From: Saprospira grandis DSM 2844
GTDB lineage: Bacteria > Bacteroidota > Bacteroidia > Chitinophagales > Saprospiraceae
Length of the DNA stretch: 64,000 bases
NCBI RefSeq assembly: GCF_000275825.1
Contig: NZ_JH719942.1
Location: 3,202,070-3,266,069 of the forward strand
Direction of reading: 5' to 3'
The notes under the pieces are model-generated. The model saw only the letters and a program-made list of their open reading frames with translations. It made no database searches and had not been told where the DNA came from. The position numbers were made by a program, and so were the translations under genes. The number at the start of each line of letters is the position of its first letter. Position 1 is the first letter of the stretch. Positions 42,989 through 50,458 of this stretch are shown piece by piece.

Positions 42989-43342
42989 TCGGTTTATCAG
43001 TACAATGAAGAAAATATTGCGCTGGTCGATGACAAAGATAGTTTGTATCTGGACGAGCTGCATTTATATGGCTCTGCCCGTTTGGGGATCTTGAAAAAAG
43101 CCTTAGCTTTAAGGTATCGGGATGAGTCGGGCACGGCCAATTGGTCTATTAGAACATTAGCCAAAACGGCTTTGGCGCAAAGCAGCTACCAGCAACTAGA
43201 GCTGGACCGCCGCCGCTATGAGCTCTCTAACCACCTAGGCAACGTACTCGCTACGGTCAGTGATAAATCTTTGGGCCAAGACAGCAGCCAAACTGGGCAG
43301 GCAGATTATTATCTGGCGCAGGTTTCTTCTGCAAGTTTATAG
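42989..43342 (+). pseudogene. RHS-protein core fragment, 5' truncated
   Basis: The open frame encodes about 117 residues and starts just after an in-frame stop at 42986. It reads LYLDELHLYGSARLG, a typical Bacteroidota RHS segment, and then RRRYELSNHLGNVLATVSD, the core region before the RHS-associated toxin tip. The rest of the N-terminal YD-repeat shell is missing. It breaks off after YYLAQVSSAS, where the MITE-like insert begins, so it can no longer be joined to the downstream tip. Confidence 0.75.
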
Positions 43343-43507
43343 AACTCATTTGAAAGCGACGTTCTTGTAGGGCTTGAGTAATAATTTTGTGGGCCTTTCT
43401 AGGCATTTTTTGACGGGATAGCAGCGCTATCGTGGAGAAAAATAACGACGAAGGACGCAAAATTAGCTTTCAAGTCCAAGAACAGTTGTTTTTAAATGAG
43501 TTCAAAA
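43338..43507. mobile_element. MITE-like insertion with terminal inverted repeats
   Basis: The ends GAACTCATTT (43342-43351) and AAATGAGTTC (43494-43503) are exact inverted repeats, extended by a further AAA with one mismatch. About 170 bp lie between the two RHS pieces. On both sides the RHS frame can be followed up to the insert, with a few codons (expected DYY before PFGWEMPGRKF) lost. A small target duplication could not be identified. The family is unknown; an internally deleted insertion sequence is likely. Confidence 0.65.
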
Positions 43508-43523
43508 CCCATTCGGATGGGAA

Positions 43524-44474
43524 ATGCCTGGGCGTAAGTTTGTGAGTGGGGAGGGGTATCGTTTTGGGTTTAATGGGAAGGAAGATGACCGAGATTGGGG
43601 GACGCAAAATATACAGGATTATGGCTTTAGGTTGTATAATCCGAGTATAGGGAAGTTTTTGAGTGTGGATCCGTTGGCAAAAAGCTTTCCATGGAATAGC
43701 TGCTATGCTTTTGCGGAAGGAGATGTAGTTAGAAGTGTAGATTTAGACGGCTTGGAGAAGGAGTTCTATTACACAATGGACAAGGGCCAAAAGCCTATCT
43801 TAAAGTCTGTAAGTTATGGTGATTCTCCAATGGATAGTGAGGGGAATAGAGAAGTTCATGTAGTAGATTACTTTGATGATTTGGGCTATAAGCTTGGACA
43901 AGCAGTACATCACTCTGTTGATGAGCTAGAAAGTTATGATCATGATGAGCAGTTTGGGAACAGAATCCGTCCTATGGCTTCGGGTAGAATTGATCCTGTA
44001 GATGATCCGTTTACAGGAGCATTAGGTGGAGGACTCGGTTTAATTGATGATCTTGTAGCTCATGCAGTTGGAAAAATAACTGCGAAGGTAGGAGCAAAAC
44101 TTCTATCTAAAACCTTATTGAAGACCTCTCCAAAGTTGCCTGATCAGGTAGTCGGTGCCGCAAAAAAAGGGTTTAATAGTAAAAAAACAGGGAAAAAAGC
44201 TTCTAATAAATTACGCCCAGATAAAAGCGCAGAGGGAGATCATACTACATTCAAAAGAGACGATTATGGAAAAGTCTTTAAATATGAAACCTATGAAAAA
44301 ACAAGAACTGGGCATTATAATCCTATAAAACGTTATGATGGAGGTAAGCCAAATGGCGATCCTGGGAACACACATGCAAATGGCAAAGGTGTACCTATTC
44401 CAACTCCTCATGTTCAAGGAAAAGGAATACCTGAAGGTGTTCGACCTCCTGAACCTTGGGAAATACCAAAATAA
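43524..44474 (+). CDS. RHS-associated core tip with C-terminal toxin domain
   Basis: The 316-residue protein begins MPGRKFVSGEGYRFGFNGKEDD, the end of the RHS-associated core, followed by YGFRLYNPSIGKFLSVDPLA and a DLDGLE end mark at about residue 80. The variable tip (about 85-316) has a Lys-rich linker, then HTTFKRDDYGKVFKYETYE and PTPHVQGKGIPEGVRPPEPWEIPK, which resembles polymorphic toxin type 24 of predicted RNase type. The assignment is moderate. The frame continues back past its ATG to PFGWE, showing it once belonged to a larger RHS gene. It is followed after 6 nt by an immunity gene, as usual for RHS loci. Confidence 0.75.
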   Translation: MPGRKFVSGEGYRFGFNGKEDDRDWGTQNIQDYGFRLYNPSIGKFLSVDPLAKSFPWNSCYAFAEGDVVRSVDLDGLEKEFYYTMDKGQKPILKSVSYGDSPMDSEGNREVHVVDYFDDLGYKLGQAVHHSVDELESYDHDEQFGNRIRPMASGRIDPVDDPFTGALGGGLGLIDDLVAHAVGKITAKVGAKLLSKTLLKTSPKLPDQVVGAAKKGFNSKKTGKKASNKLRPDKSAEGDHTTFKRDDYGKVFKYETYEKTRTGHYNPIKRYDGGKPNGDPGNTHANGKGVPIPTPHVQGKGIPEGVRPPEPWEIPK

Positions 44475-44480
44475 TAAAAA

Positions 44481-45158
44481 ATGAATATGAACATATTAAA
44501 TGTATTAGAAGAGTGGGCTTTGTTGTATTCTGCTAAGAAAGAGCAAGTTAAAGACTTGATTCACATTTATAATATTGATAACCCAGGCTGGGGTGTTAAA
44601 ATTGATTTAAAAGAAACTATTTTAGATGGGGCAAGTGTAGAATGGGAACGAATAGAAGGATCTAAAGATGGTTGGTCCACAGGAGACTGGCATGGAATTG
44701 CTGTAGTAGATGCTGTTTTTGATGGATTTGGAGGCCCTAAAAAGCTACGGTTGTTATTGAATCGCTTTAAGGACTTAGTAGAACAAAAAAAGAAAGAGTT
44801 AGGCTGGAATAGTTCTGAAGGCGGTGAAAAATGGCAAGAAGAGGATAACACTGACATATTAGCTTGGATAGAAGACTGGTTCAGCTTTCATTGTGACGGA
44901 GATTGGGAACATCAATACGGCTTTACTATAAAGACAATCGAAAGTGGCGGCTGGTCTGTGCAGATAGACCTAATAGAAACTCTTTTAGAGGATACCGAGA
45001 TAGCCTGGCAATTAGTGAAAAAATCAGAAAATGATTGGTATGGGCTGGCTATCAAAGATAGTGTATTTACGGCTTCTGGAGATCTCCGAAAATTAAGTTT
45101 TTTATTGCATTCTTTTAAGGAGCTGGTAGAAGCTGCTGATGAAGATTTTGAGGAATAG
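44481..45158 (+). CDS. Tandem Imm53-like immunity protein
   Basis: The 225-residue protein contains two copies of one domain. The second (about 132-222) has DWFSFHCDGDWEHQYGFTIKTIESGGWSVQIDL, the Imm53 pattern, then VFTASGDLRKLSFLLHSFKELVE. The first (about 5-100) keeps NPGWGVKIDL and FGGPKKLRLLLNRFKDLVE, but the CDGDWEH motif has decayed to SAKKEQVKD. It is expected to bind and neutralise the toxin encoded just upstream. The last base of its stop codon is the first G of repeat copy 16. Confidence 0.85.
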   Translation: MNMNILNVLEEWALLYSAKKEQVKDLIHIYNIDNPGWGVKIDLKETILDGASVEWERIEGSKDGWSTGDWHGIAVVDAVFDGFGGPKKLRLLLNRFKDLVEQKKKELGWNSSEGGEKWQEEDNTDILAWIEDWFSFHCDGDWEHQYGFTIKTIESGGWSVQIDLIETLLEDTEIAWQLVKKSENDWYGLAIKDSVFTASGDLRKLSFLLHSFKELVEAADEDFEE

Positions 45159-45270
45159 GGGCCTCCCGCCTTCGGCGGGCGCTACGTTCGGCAGCTCGCT
45201 GTTCGCTCGGCCCTGCGCGGGCTTTGCCCGCTGGGTCTGGCCTTCGGCCACCCCTGCACATCGCTAGGCC
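45158..45270 (+). repeat. GC-rich covarying element, copy 16, overlapping a stop codon
   Basis: Ends are GGCCT/AGGCC. The variable hairpin is GCGGGC-ttt-GCCCGC. GGGG at 45158-45161 shares its first base with the immunity gene TAG stop (45156-45158), with no spacer. Confidence 0.85.
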
Positions 45271-45315
45271 AGTCGCTTCGCTCCTTTGCGGCGGCTTTGC
45301 CGCCTGCTATCCATC

Positions 45316-45990
45316 GCCTAGGGACAAGCCCCTAGGCTAATCCCATGGAGTCAGCCCTAAAGGGCCTCAACTGCTCATATAGTTGGCCTTGCTCATCTGT
45401 TTTTGCAGAGAAGGGCCATATCCAAAGGCCCTCGCAGAGGGCTGTCTAAAAAAGCTAGCCTAGGGGCTTGTCCCTAGGCAGCAAGAAGGGCAGACACAAA
45501 ATTTTAAATACGCCCATTTATTAGTCCCTCAACTTTTTCTTGGGAGCTTTGAAAAAGGAGAGATAAAGAAAGCGGCTTTTAGCGGCTGGGTAGCTTTGGG
45601 CCTATGGGCTGAAGCTTAATGGGAATCTACAAGTAGAAAAAGCGAACAAGGACTTTAGTCCGTCAGTTCGCTCAGGTAATAACCCTGGGCTTCAGCCCAG
45701 GGCGGTAAGCATAGCAATTGTTTTTACCCCTGATTTTTTTGTGTGGACTTGTTTGGGGCCCATGGGCTAAAGCCCATGGTTGTGGGTCTATGCAAACTGG
45801 CGGGCTAAAGCCCTTGTTTGCTGATGGAGCCTAGTGGAACAGAAAATCCCCTCGAATGAGGGGATGACAATTTTTTCGATAGCCTAGGGCCTTGGCCCTA
45901 GGGGTATTATGAAATTTATGGGGGAGACAAAAACAAAATCAAACTACCGAAGAAAAAAACACCCTTGTTCAAGTTCAAAGCGGTAGAGGA
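45316..45990. repeat. Cluster of small palindromes in a 1.2-kb gene-free stretch
   Basis: The 45159-46386 gap holds no supported gene. It contains GCCTAGGG...CCCTAGGC hairpins at 45316-45337 and 45458-45479 (the same as in copy 15 tail), CCCTGGGC-ttca-GCCCAGGG (45683-45702), CCATGGGCT-aa-AGCCCATGG (45760-45779), GGGCTAAAGCCC (45802-45813) and ATCCCCTC-gaat-GAGGGGAT (45846-45865). The GGCTAAAGCC type resembles REP sequences mobilised by RAYT transposases. No transposase gene is present. Confidence 0.6.
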
Positions 45991-46104
45991 TTTTAATCCT
46001 CTCCGCACTATAGATGCAGAATGGGGTTGTTGTATGGCTGCTGGTTTCAACCTGCAGCCACAGCTAGCAGGCGGCGAAGCCGCCGCAAAGGAGCGAAGCG
46101 ACTT

Positions 46105-46219
46105 GGCCTAGGGGCCTGCAAGGGGGCCGCGCAGCGGCAGACCCAGCCAGCTTGCTGGCGCAGGGCCGAGCAGACCTGCGAGCCCTGCAAGGGCCCGGCC
46201 GCCTTAGGCGGCAGGCCCC
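46105..46219 (-). repeat. GC-rich covarying element, copy 17
   Basis: Ends are GGCCT/AGGCC. The variable hairpin is GCCAGC-aa-GCTGGC. It faces copy 16 in inverted orientation across the hairpin cluster. Its G-rich end is 167 nt from the nearest gene, the furthest of all copies. Confidence 0.85.
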
Positions 46220-46311
46220 AAAAAAAAAGAAGAAGCGCATGGCCTATTTTATTCTATGGAAAAGGGGGGGGCTGGGCCAATAATATTTTAGATGTGATCT
46301 AAATTACCTAA

Positions 46312-46319
46312 TAATTTTG
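46312..46319 (+). promoter_or_regulatory. Putative -7 box for the acyl-CoA synthetase gene
   Basis: TAATTTTG fits TAnnTTTG and lies 67 nt before the ATG. No clear -33 element is seen. Confidence 0.4.
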
Positions 46320-46386
46320 CAGACTTGTTTAAAATTGAGTACTATTATATAGATATTTAGATACACAACTAAAAAAAGCCTAGATT

Positions 46387-48270
46387 ATGCCAGAGAAGAC
46401 CTATGAATCGTTTTATAATTGGAGTATAGATCAGCCGCAAGAATTTTGGAAAGCGCAAGCGCAGCGACTTGCTTGGCATAAGTTTCCGGAAAAGATATTG
46501 GATGAAAGTGGAGATTATCCGGAGTGGTTTGGGGATGGGGAGTTAAATCTTTCGGAGCTTTGTTTGGACAAGCACATTGCGGATGGATATGGGGAGGATA
46601 CGGCCTTAATTTATGATTCGCCGGTGAGTCAGAGCAAGGCAAAGTACAGTTATAATGAATTGCGGGATTTGGTAGCGGCTTTTGCTGGTGGATTGCGGGA
46701 GTTGGGATTAGAGGCAGGAGATCGGGCGGTAATATACATGCCTATGATACCTCAGGCGGTGGTGGCTATGTTGGCCTGTGCTCGATTGGGGGTCACGCAT
46801 TCGGTAGTATTTGGTGGATTTGCGGCACATGAGTTAGCGATACGGATAGACGACTGCAAGCCCAAGGTATTGATCACGGCTTCTGCGGGGATAGAGATCC
46901 AGAAAATCATTCCTTATAAAGTATTGGTAGATGCGGCCTTAGAGGAGGCGGAATTTCCGCCTGAGAAGGTGGTATTATATAACAGACGGTTGGGGGTAGA
47001 GCATCCGGAGCGGGATTATGACGTTGATTTTGAGGAATTGCTCAAGGCGGAGCCTGTAGGGGCGGTGATGCTGAAGTCTACGCATCCTTCTTACATTCTG
47101 TACACCTCGGGGACGACGGGAACGCCCAAGGGGGTGATTCGGGACACGGGGGGATATGCGACCGTCTTACATTTTAGTATGCAGCATATTTATGGCTTGA
47201 AGCCTGGGGAAGTATTTTGGGCGGCTAGTGACATTGGCTGGGTTGTGGGGCATAGTTATATTGTATATGGGCCATTATTGCATCGGAACACGACCGTATT
47301 ATTTGAGGGCAAGCCGATTCGGACGCCAGATGCGCGGACCTTTTGGCGGGTCATAGAAGAATACAAAGTATCGGTGATGTTTACGGCGCCCACGGCTATA
47401 CGGGCGATACGCAAAGAAGATCCGGGGGGGGAGTGGATCAAGAAGCATGATTTATCCTCTTTGCGGTTTCAGTTTTTGGCTGGAGAGCGATGTGATGCGG
47501 CCACATTGGATTGGTTGCGGGGGCAGTTGCAGAAGCCTGTTATAGATCATTGGTGGCAGACGGAATCTGGTTGGCCGATGTTGGCCAATATGGCGGGGCA
47601 TGAATTGATGCCGATTAAGGCGGGTTCTGCGGGCCGTCCTGTTTGTGGTTTTGCCTTTGATATATTGGATGAGGAGGGGCAGGTGTTGCCAGCGAACGCC
47701 GAGGGATTATTGAGTATACGGACCCCCTTACCTCCGGGTTGTTTGATGGGGTTGTGGGAGAACCCAGAACGGTTTAAGAACAGTTATTTTAGTCAGTTTG
47801 CGGGTTACTACAGTACTGGAGATGGGGCATATATAGATGAAGAGGGCTACTACTTCATTACGGGGCGGGTAGATGACGTCATCAATGTGGCGGGTCATCG
47901 TTTGTCTACGGCAGAGATGGAAGAGGTATTGGCGGGGCATGCTGCGGTAGCGGAAGTGGCGGTCATTGGGCGGGCTTGCGAGCTCAAGGGGCAGCGGCCA
48001 ATGGCCTTTGTCGTTTGGCAGCCTCAGGCGGGTCGTGCGGAATCGGTTTTGGAGAAAGAGTTGGTTCAGTTGGTTCGGGCCAAGATTGGGGCGGTAGCTT
48101 CTTTGAAAGAGATTTTGCCAGTAGAGCGTTTGCCCAAGACGCGGTCGGGTAAGACCTTACGTCGCTTGCTACGTGATTTAGTAGATCAGCGGCCCTATAA
48201 AATGCCATCTACAATAGATGATCCTGCGGTCATTCCAGAATTACAGGCCAAGATACAGGCCTATCGTTAG
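46387..48270 (+). CDS. Propionyl-CoA/acyl-CoA synthetase (AMP-forming)
   Basis: The 627-residue protein of the acetyl-CoA synthetase superfamily has an N-terminal SYNELRDLV start, then YTSGTTGTPKGV (the AMP-binding P-loop), WWQTESGWPM, YYSTGDGAYIDEEGYYFITGRVDDVINVAGHRLS and the C-terminal catalytic Lys in LPKTRSGKTLRRLLRDL. The KTRSGKTLRR end and the general layout resemble propionyl-CoA synthetase (PrpE/ACSS3) more than Acs, though acetate is also possible. It activates the acid through an acyl-adenylate. It is monocistronic, with a terminator following. Confidence 0.87.
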   Translation: MPEKTYESFYNWSIDQPQEFWKAQAQRLAWHKFPEKILDESGDYPEWFGDGELNLSELCLDKHIADGYGEDTALIYDSPVSQSKAKYSYNELRDLVAAFAGGLRELGLEAGDRAVIYMPMIPQAVVAMLACARLGVTHSVVFGGFAAHELAIRIDDCKPKVLITASAGIEIQKIIPYKVLVDAALEEAEFPPEKVVLYNRRLGVEHPERDYDVDFEELLKAEPVGAVMLKSTHPSYILYTSGTTGTPKGVIRDTGGYATVLHFSMQHIYGLKPGEVFWAASDIGWVVGHSYIVYGPLLHRNTTVLFEGKPIRTPDARTFWRVIEEYKVSVMFTAPTAIRAIRKEDPGGEWIKKHDLSSLRFQFLAGERCDAATLDWLRGQLQKPVIDHWWQTESGWPMLANMAGHELMPIKAGSAGRPVCGFAFDILDEEGQVLPANAEGLLSIRTPLPPGCLMGLWENPERFKNSYFSQFAGYYSTGDGAYIDEEGYYFITGRVDDVINVAGHRLSTAEMEEVLAGHAAVAEVAVIGRACELKGQRPMAFVVWQPQAGRAESVLEKELVQLVRAKIGAVASLKEILPVERLPKTRSGKTLRRLLRDLVDQRPYKMPSTIDDPAVIPELQAKIQAYR

Positions 48271-48276
48271 AGTATA

Positions 48277-48305
48277 AAAAGCCCCTTTCTAGGGGCTTTT
48301 TTTTT
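48277..48305 (+). terminator. Rho-independent terminator
   Basis: AAAAGCCCC / GGGGCTTTT with a 6-nt loop is followed by more T, 7 nt after the synthetase stop. Confidence 0.9.
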
Positions 48306-48391
48306 GGTCACGAAAATGCATGTTTTTCTAAAAAAAAATAGCATCTTAGTAGGTATTCCTAGAAGCAGCCAATTTTTAATAAGGAATAGCT

Positions 48392-48778
48392 ATGGCAAAA
48401 GAAATACAGACAGAAGTAGGCTATCTACTTCAATTGGGGCCAAATATCGCCAAGGAAGTTTATTTAGTACCCGAGGTAAAGGATATTGATATGGTTAAGG
48501 GTCATGTTCAGAAGGGGCAGGAGATCTTTGGAGCAGGGGGGTATTGCTTGAGCGACATTCGCAAATTAAAGTCTATTAGCAGAGAGGTTAGAGAGTATTT
48601 GAAGGGGCATTCTACAGTCATTGCGGCGGCCATATTGGTGAATAGTGGTCTATCGATGATGGTGGGTAATTTATTTATAGATATCAGTCGGCCACCCTAT
48701 TTGGCCAGAGTATTTCGGAAAGAATCGGCGGCATTAAAGTGGTTGGAAGAACAAGGGGGGATCTTGTATTCAGAGTAG
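48392..48778 (+). CDS. STAS-like small protein, tandem paralogue 1
   Basis: The 128-residue protein is the first of five tandem paralogues. The shared pattern is an N-terminal beta stretch, YxLSDxRxLKS (here YCLSDIRKLKS), a helix with VREYLKGH, AAAILVNSGLSMMVGNLF, then a RPPYLARVF and a final WLEEQGG. This is the layout of SpoIIAA/DUF7793-like STAS-type folds. It has no phosphorylatable Ser in the usual position. This copy is the most divergent in its C-terminus. Function is unknown. Confidence 0.75.
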   Translation: MAKEIQTEVGYLLQLGPNIAKEVYLVPEVKDIDMVKGHVQKGQEIFGAGGYCLSDIRKLKSISREVREYLKGHSTVIAAAILVNSGLSMMVGNLFIDISRPPYLARVFRKESAALKWLEEQGGILYSE

Positions 48779-48783
48779 GGTTC

Positions 48784-48791
48784 TAGCTTTG
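48784..48791 (+). promoter_or_regulatory. Putative promoter of paralogues 2-5
   Basis: TAGCTTTG fits TAnnTTTG and lies between paralogues 1 and 2, the only wide gap (88 nt) in the array. It is followed by the palindrome TTCCTAGGAA (48794-48803), and the 10-mer GTATTCCTAG within it is repeated at 48353-48362, upstream of paralogue 1. Confidence 0.4.
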
Positions 48792-48866
48792 TATTCCTAG
48801 GAAAATGCTTAAACTTTAAGTAGAATCAATTTGTACTTATTTTAGCAGAAAGAAGCGCATAGATTT

Positions 48867-49253
48867 ATGAAGAAGGAGGTAAATACAAGCTTAGCGAGAG
48901 TATGGGCCTTGAGTCCGAACTTGATGAAAGAAGTCTATTATAAAACAAAAGTCCATGATATGGAGCTAGTGCGGGAGCATATACGGCTTTGTCATGAGAC
49001 TTTTGGGTTGGGAAAATATTATATTACGGATATTCGCTTGCTCAAGTCGGCTTCTAGAGAAGCCCGAGAGTACTTGCGGGATCATTCTGGGGCGGCGGCG
49101 GCGGCAATTATTGTCGGAGGTGGCTTGTCTAAGATGCTAGGAAATATGTATATGAGTTTTAGTAAGCCCCTTTATCCTAGTCGAATATTCCAGGATGAGA
49201 AAAAGGCCATAGCTTGGCTAGTGGAGCAGGGGGCGGAGGCGCCAAAAAAATAA
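48867..49253 (+). CDS. STAS-like small protein, tandem paralogue 2
   Basis: The 128-residue protein shows the motifs YYITDIRLLKS, AREYLRDHSG, AAAIIVGGGLSKMLGNMYMSFSKPLYPSRIF and a final AIAWLVEQGAEAPKK. The C-terminus is nearly identical to paralogues 3-5, so this copy marks the start of the more conserved block. The spacing to paralogue 3 is 6 nt. Confidence 0.75.
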   Translation: MKKEVNTSLARVWALSPNLMKEVYYKTKVHDMELVREHIRLCHETFGLGKYYITDIRLLKSASREAREYLRDHSGAAAAAIIVGGGLSKMLGNMYMSFSKPLYPSRIFQDEKKAIAWLVEQGAEAPKK

Positions 49254-49259
49254 AAATAG

Positions 49260-49643
49260 ATGAAGACGACAACTACTCCTTTAGGCAAAGCAGAACAACT
49301 ATCTGATGATCTTATAAAGGTGACTACCTTAGTAAAGAAAGGCAATGATGTAGAGCTTGTTCGGCAACATATAGGGTTGATCGAAGAGCATTTTGGAACT
49401 AATATTTACTATCTCTCTGATACGCGGGATGTACAGTATACTACTGTAGCCGTGCGTAAGTATTTGGCAAAAAACGTTAAAGCTCAAGCTGTAGCTGTAC
49501 TCATAAAAAGTGGAACAGCGGCTATGTTGGCCAATTTATTTATTAGCTTTGGGAAGCCATTGTATCCAACTAAACTTTTTAAAGAGGAAGCAGCAGCCAT
49601 TGCTTGGCTAGTAGAACAGGGGGCTAATGCGCCCCAAAAGTAA
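49260..49643 (+). CDS. STAS-like small protein, tandem paralogue 3
   Basis: The 127-residue protein shares the N-terminus MKT-TPLG with paralogue 4, then YYLSDTRDVQYTT and VAVLIKSGTAAMLANLFISFGKPLYPTKLF. In this copy and the next the catalytic-looking Asp of SDTR is followed by a Thr-rich segment. It lies 5 nt from paralogue 4 and is more AT-rich than paralogues 1-2. Confidence 0.75.
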   Translation: MKTTTTPLGKAEQLSDDLIKVTTLVKKGNDVELVRQHIGLIEEHFGTNIYYLSDTRDVQYTTVAVRKYLAKNVKAQAVAVLIKSGTAAMLANLFISFGKPLYPTKLFKEEAAAIAWLVEQGANAPQK

Positions 49644-49648
49644 AATAT

Positions 49649-50032
49649 ATGAAGACAATAAGGACTCCTTTAGGGATAGTCGAGCAACTATCAGATAACC
49701 TTATTAGGGTAACAGCAATATTGAAGAAAGCAACAGATGTTGAGCTTATACAAAGGCATGTAGAGGAGATAGAAGAACATTTTGGAAAAGATCATTACTA
49801 CCTCTCAGATACTCGTAGTCTTCTTTCTACTACCTTAGAAGTTCGTCAATATTTAGCCAATCAAAAAGAGGTTAAAGCAATTGCAATTTTAGTTAAAAAT
49901 GGAACGACAGCCATGCTGGCCAATATGTTTGTTAGCTTTAGTCGGCCCTCATACCCAACTAAAGTCTTTAAGGATGAGACAAAAGCTATAGCTTGGTTGG
50001 TTAGTCAGGGGGCTAATGCGCCTAAAAAATAA
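49649..50032 (+). CDS. STAS-like small protein, tandem paralogue 4
   Basis: The 127-residue protein is the closest relative of paralogue 3 (MKTIRTPLGIVEQLSDNLIRVT against MKTTTTPLGKAEQLSDDLIKVT, split here for reading). The rest follows the same pattern: YYLSDTRSLLSTT, AIAILVKNGTTAMLANMFVSF, then SRPSYPTKVF and AIAWLVSQGANAPKK. It is 6 nt before paralogue 5 and is probably in the same transcript. Confidence 0.75.
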   Translation: MKTIRTPLGIVEQLSDNLIRVTAILKKATDVELIQRHVEEIEEHFGKDHYYLSDTRSLLSTTLEVRQYLANQKEVKAIAILVKNGTTAMLANMFVSFSRPSYPTKVFKDETKAIAWLVSQGANAPKK

Positions 50033-50038
50033 AAGCTA

Positions 50039-50422
50039 ATGAAAAGGGTCAGAACAAACTTAGCAGAGGTTATACAGTTGTCAAATAATATGATTAAGTC
50101 AACGGTTGTTGTTCCTTATGTTACAGAAGTAGAAGATATAAAAGAGCATACTCAAACGGTACATCAACATTTTGGAAAGAATATCTACTACCTATCCGAT
50201 AGTCGTCAGCTAAAGTCTTCTAGTACCGCAGTAAGAAAATATCTGGCAGAGCATGGACAGGTGTCAGCGGCTGCAATTCTTGTAGGAAGTGCTTTAACCG
50301 CAATGATTGCCAATATATTTATCAGCTTTAATCGCCCCGCTTACCCCAATAAGATATTTAGCTCTGAAGCAGATGCTATGGCTTGGCTAGTAGAACAGGG
50401 AGCAGAGGCCCCAAAAAACTAG
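50039..50422 (+). CDS. STAS-like small protein, tandem paralogue 5
   Basis: The 127-residue protein is the last of the tandem array. It has YYLSDSRQLKSSS, VRKYLAEHGQVSAAAILVGSALTAM, IFISFNRPAYPNKIF and AMAWLVEQGAEAPKN. The SDSR-QLKSS version is intermediate between paralogues 2 and 3, suggesting stepwise duplication of one ancestral gene. The gene for the AmgK-RapZ fusion begins 36 nt later, with its own promoter box between. Confidence 0.75.
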   Translation: MKRVRTNLAEVIQLSNNMIKSTVVVPYVTEVEDIKEHTQTVHQHFGKNIYYLSDSRQLKSSSTAVRKYLAEHGQVSAAAILVGSALTAMIANIFISFNRPAYPNKIFSSEADAMAWLVEQGAEAPKN

Positions 50423-50431
50423 TTTTTTTAG

Positions 50432-50439
50432 TAGTTTTG
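50432..50439 (+). promoter_or_regulatory. Putative -7 box for the AmgK-RapZ gene
   Basis: TAGTTTTG fits TAnnTTTG. The surrounding 15-mer TTTTTTAGTAGTTTTG-like sequence is almost the same as upstream of obg (61743-61750), and it lies 20 nt before the ATG. Confidence 0.45.
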
Positions 50440-50458
50440 TCTTAGAACAATACCTACT

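Noticed and set aside
48392-50422. The five tandem paralogues as a phage or toxin immunity cassette
   Set aside because: No toxin, transposase or phage gene adjoins them and all copies are similar in length and core. Duplication of a cellular gene explains them better.
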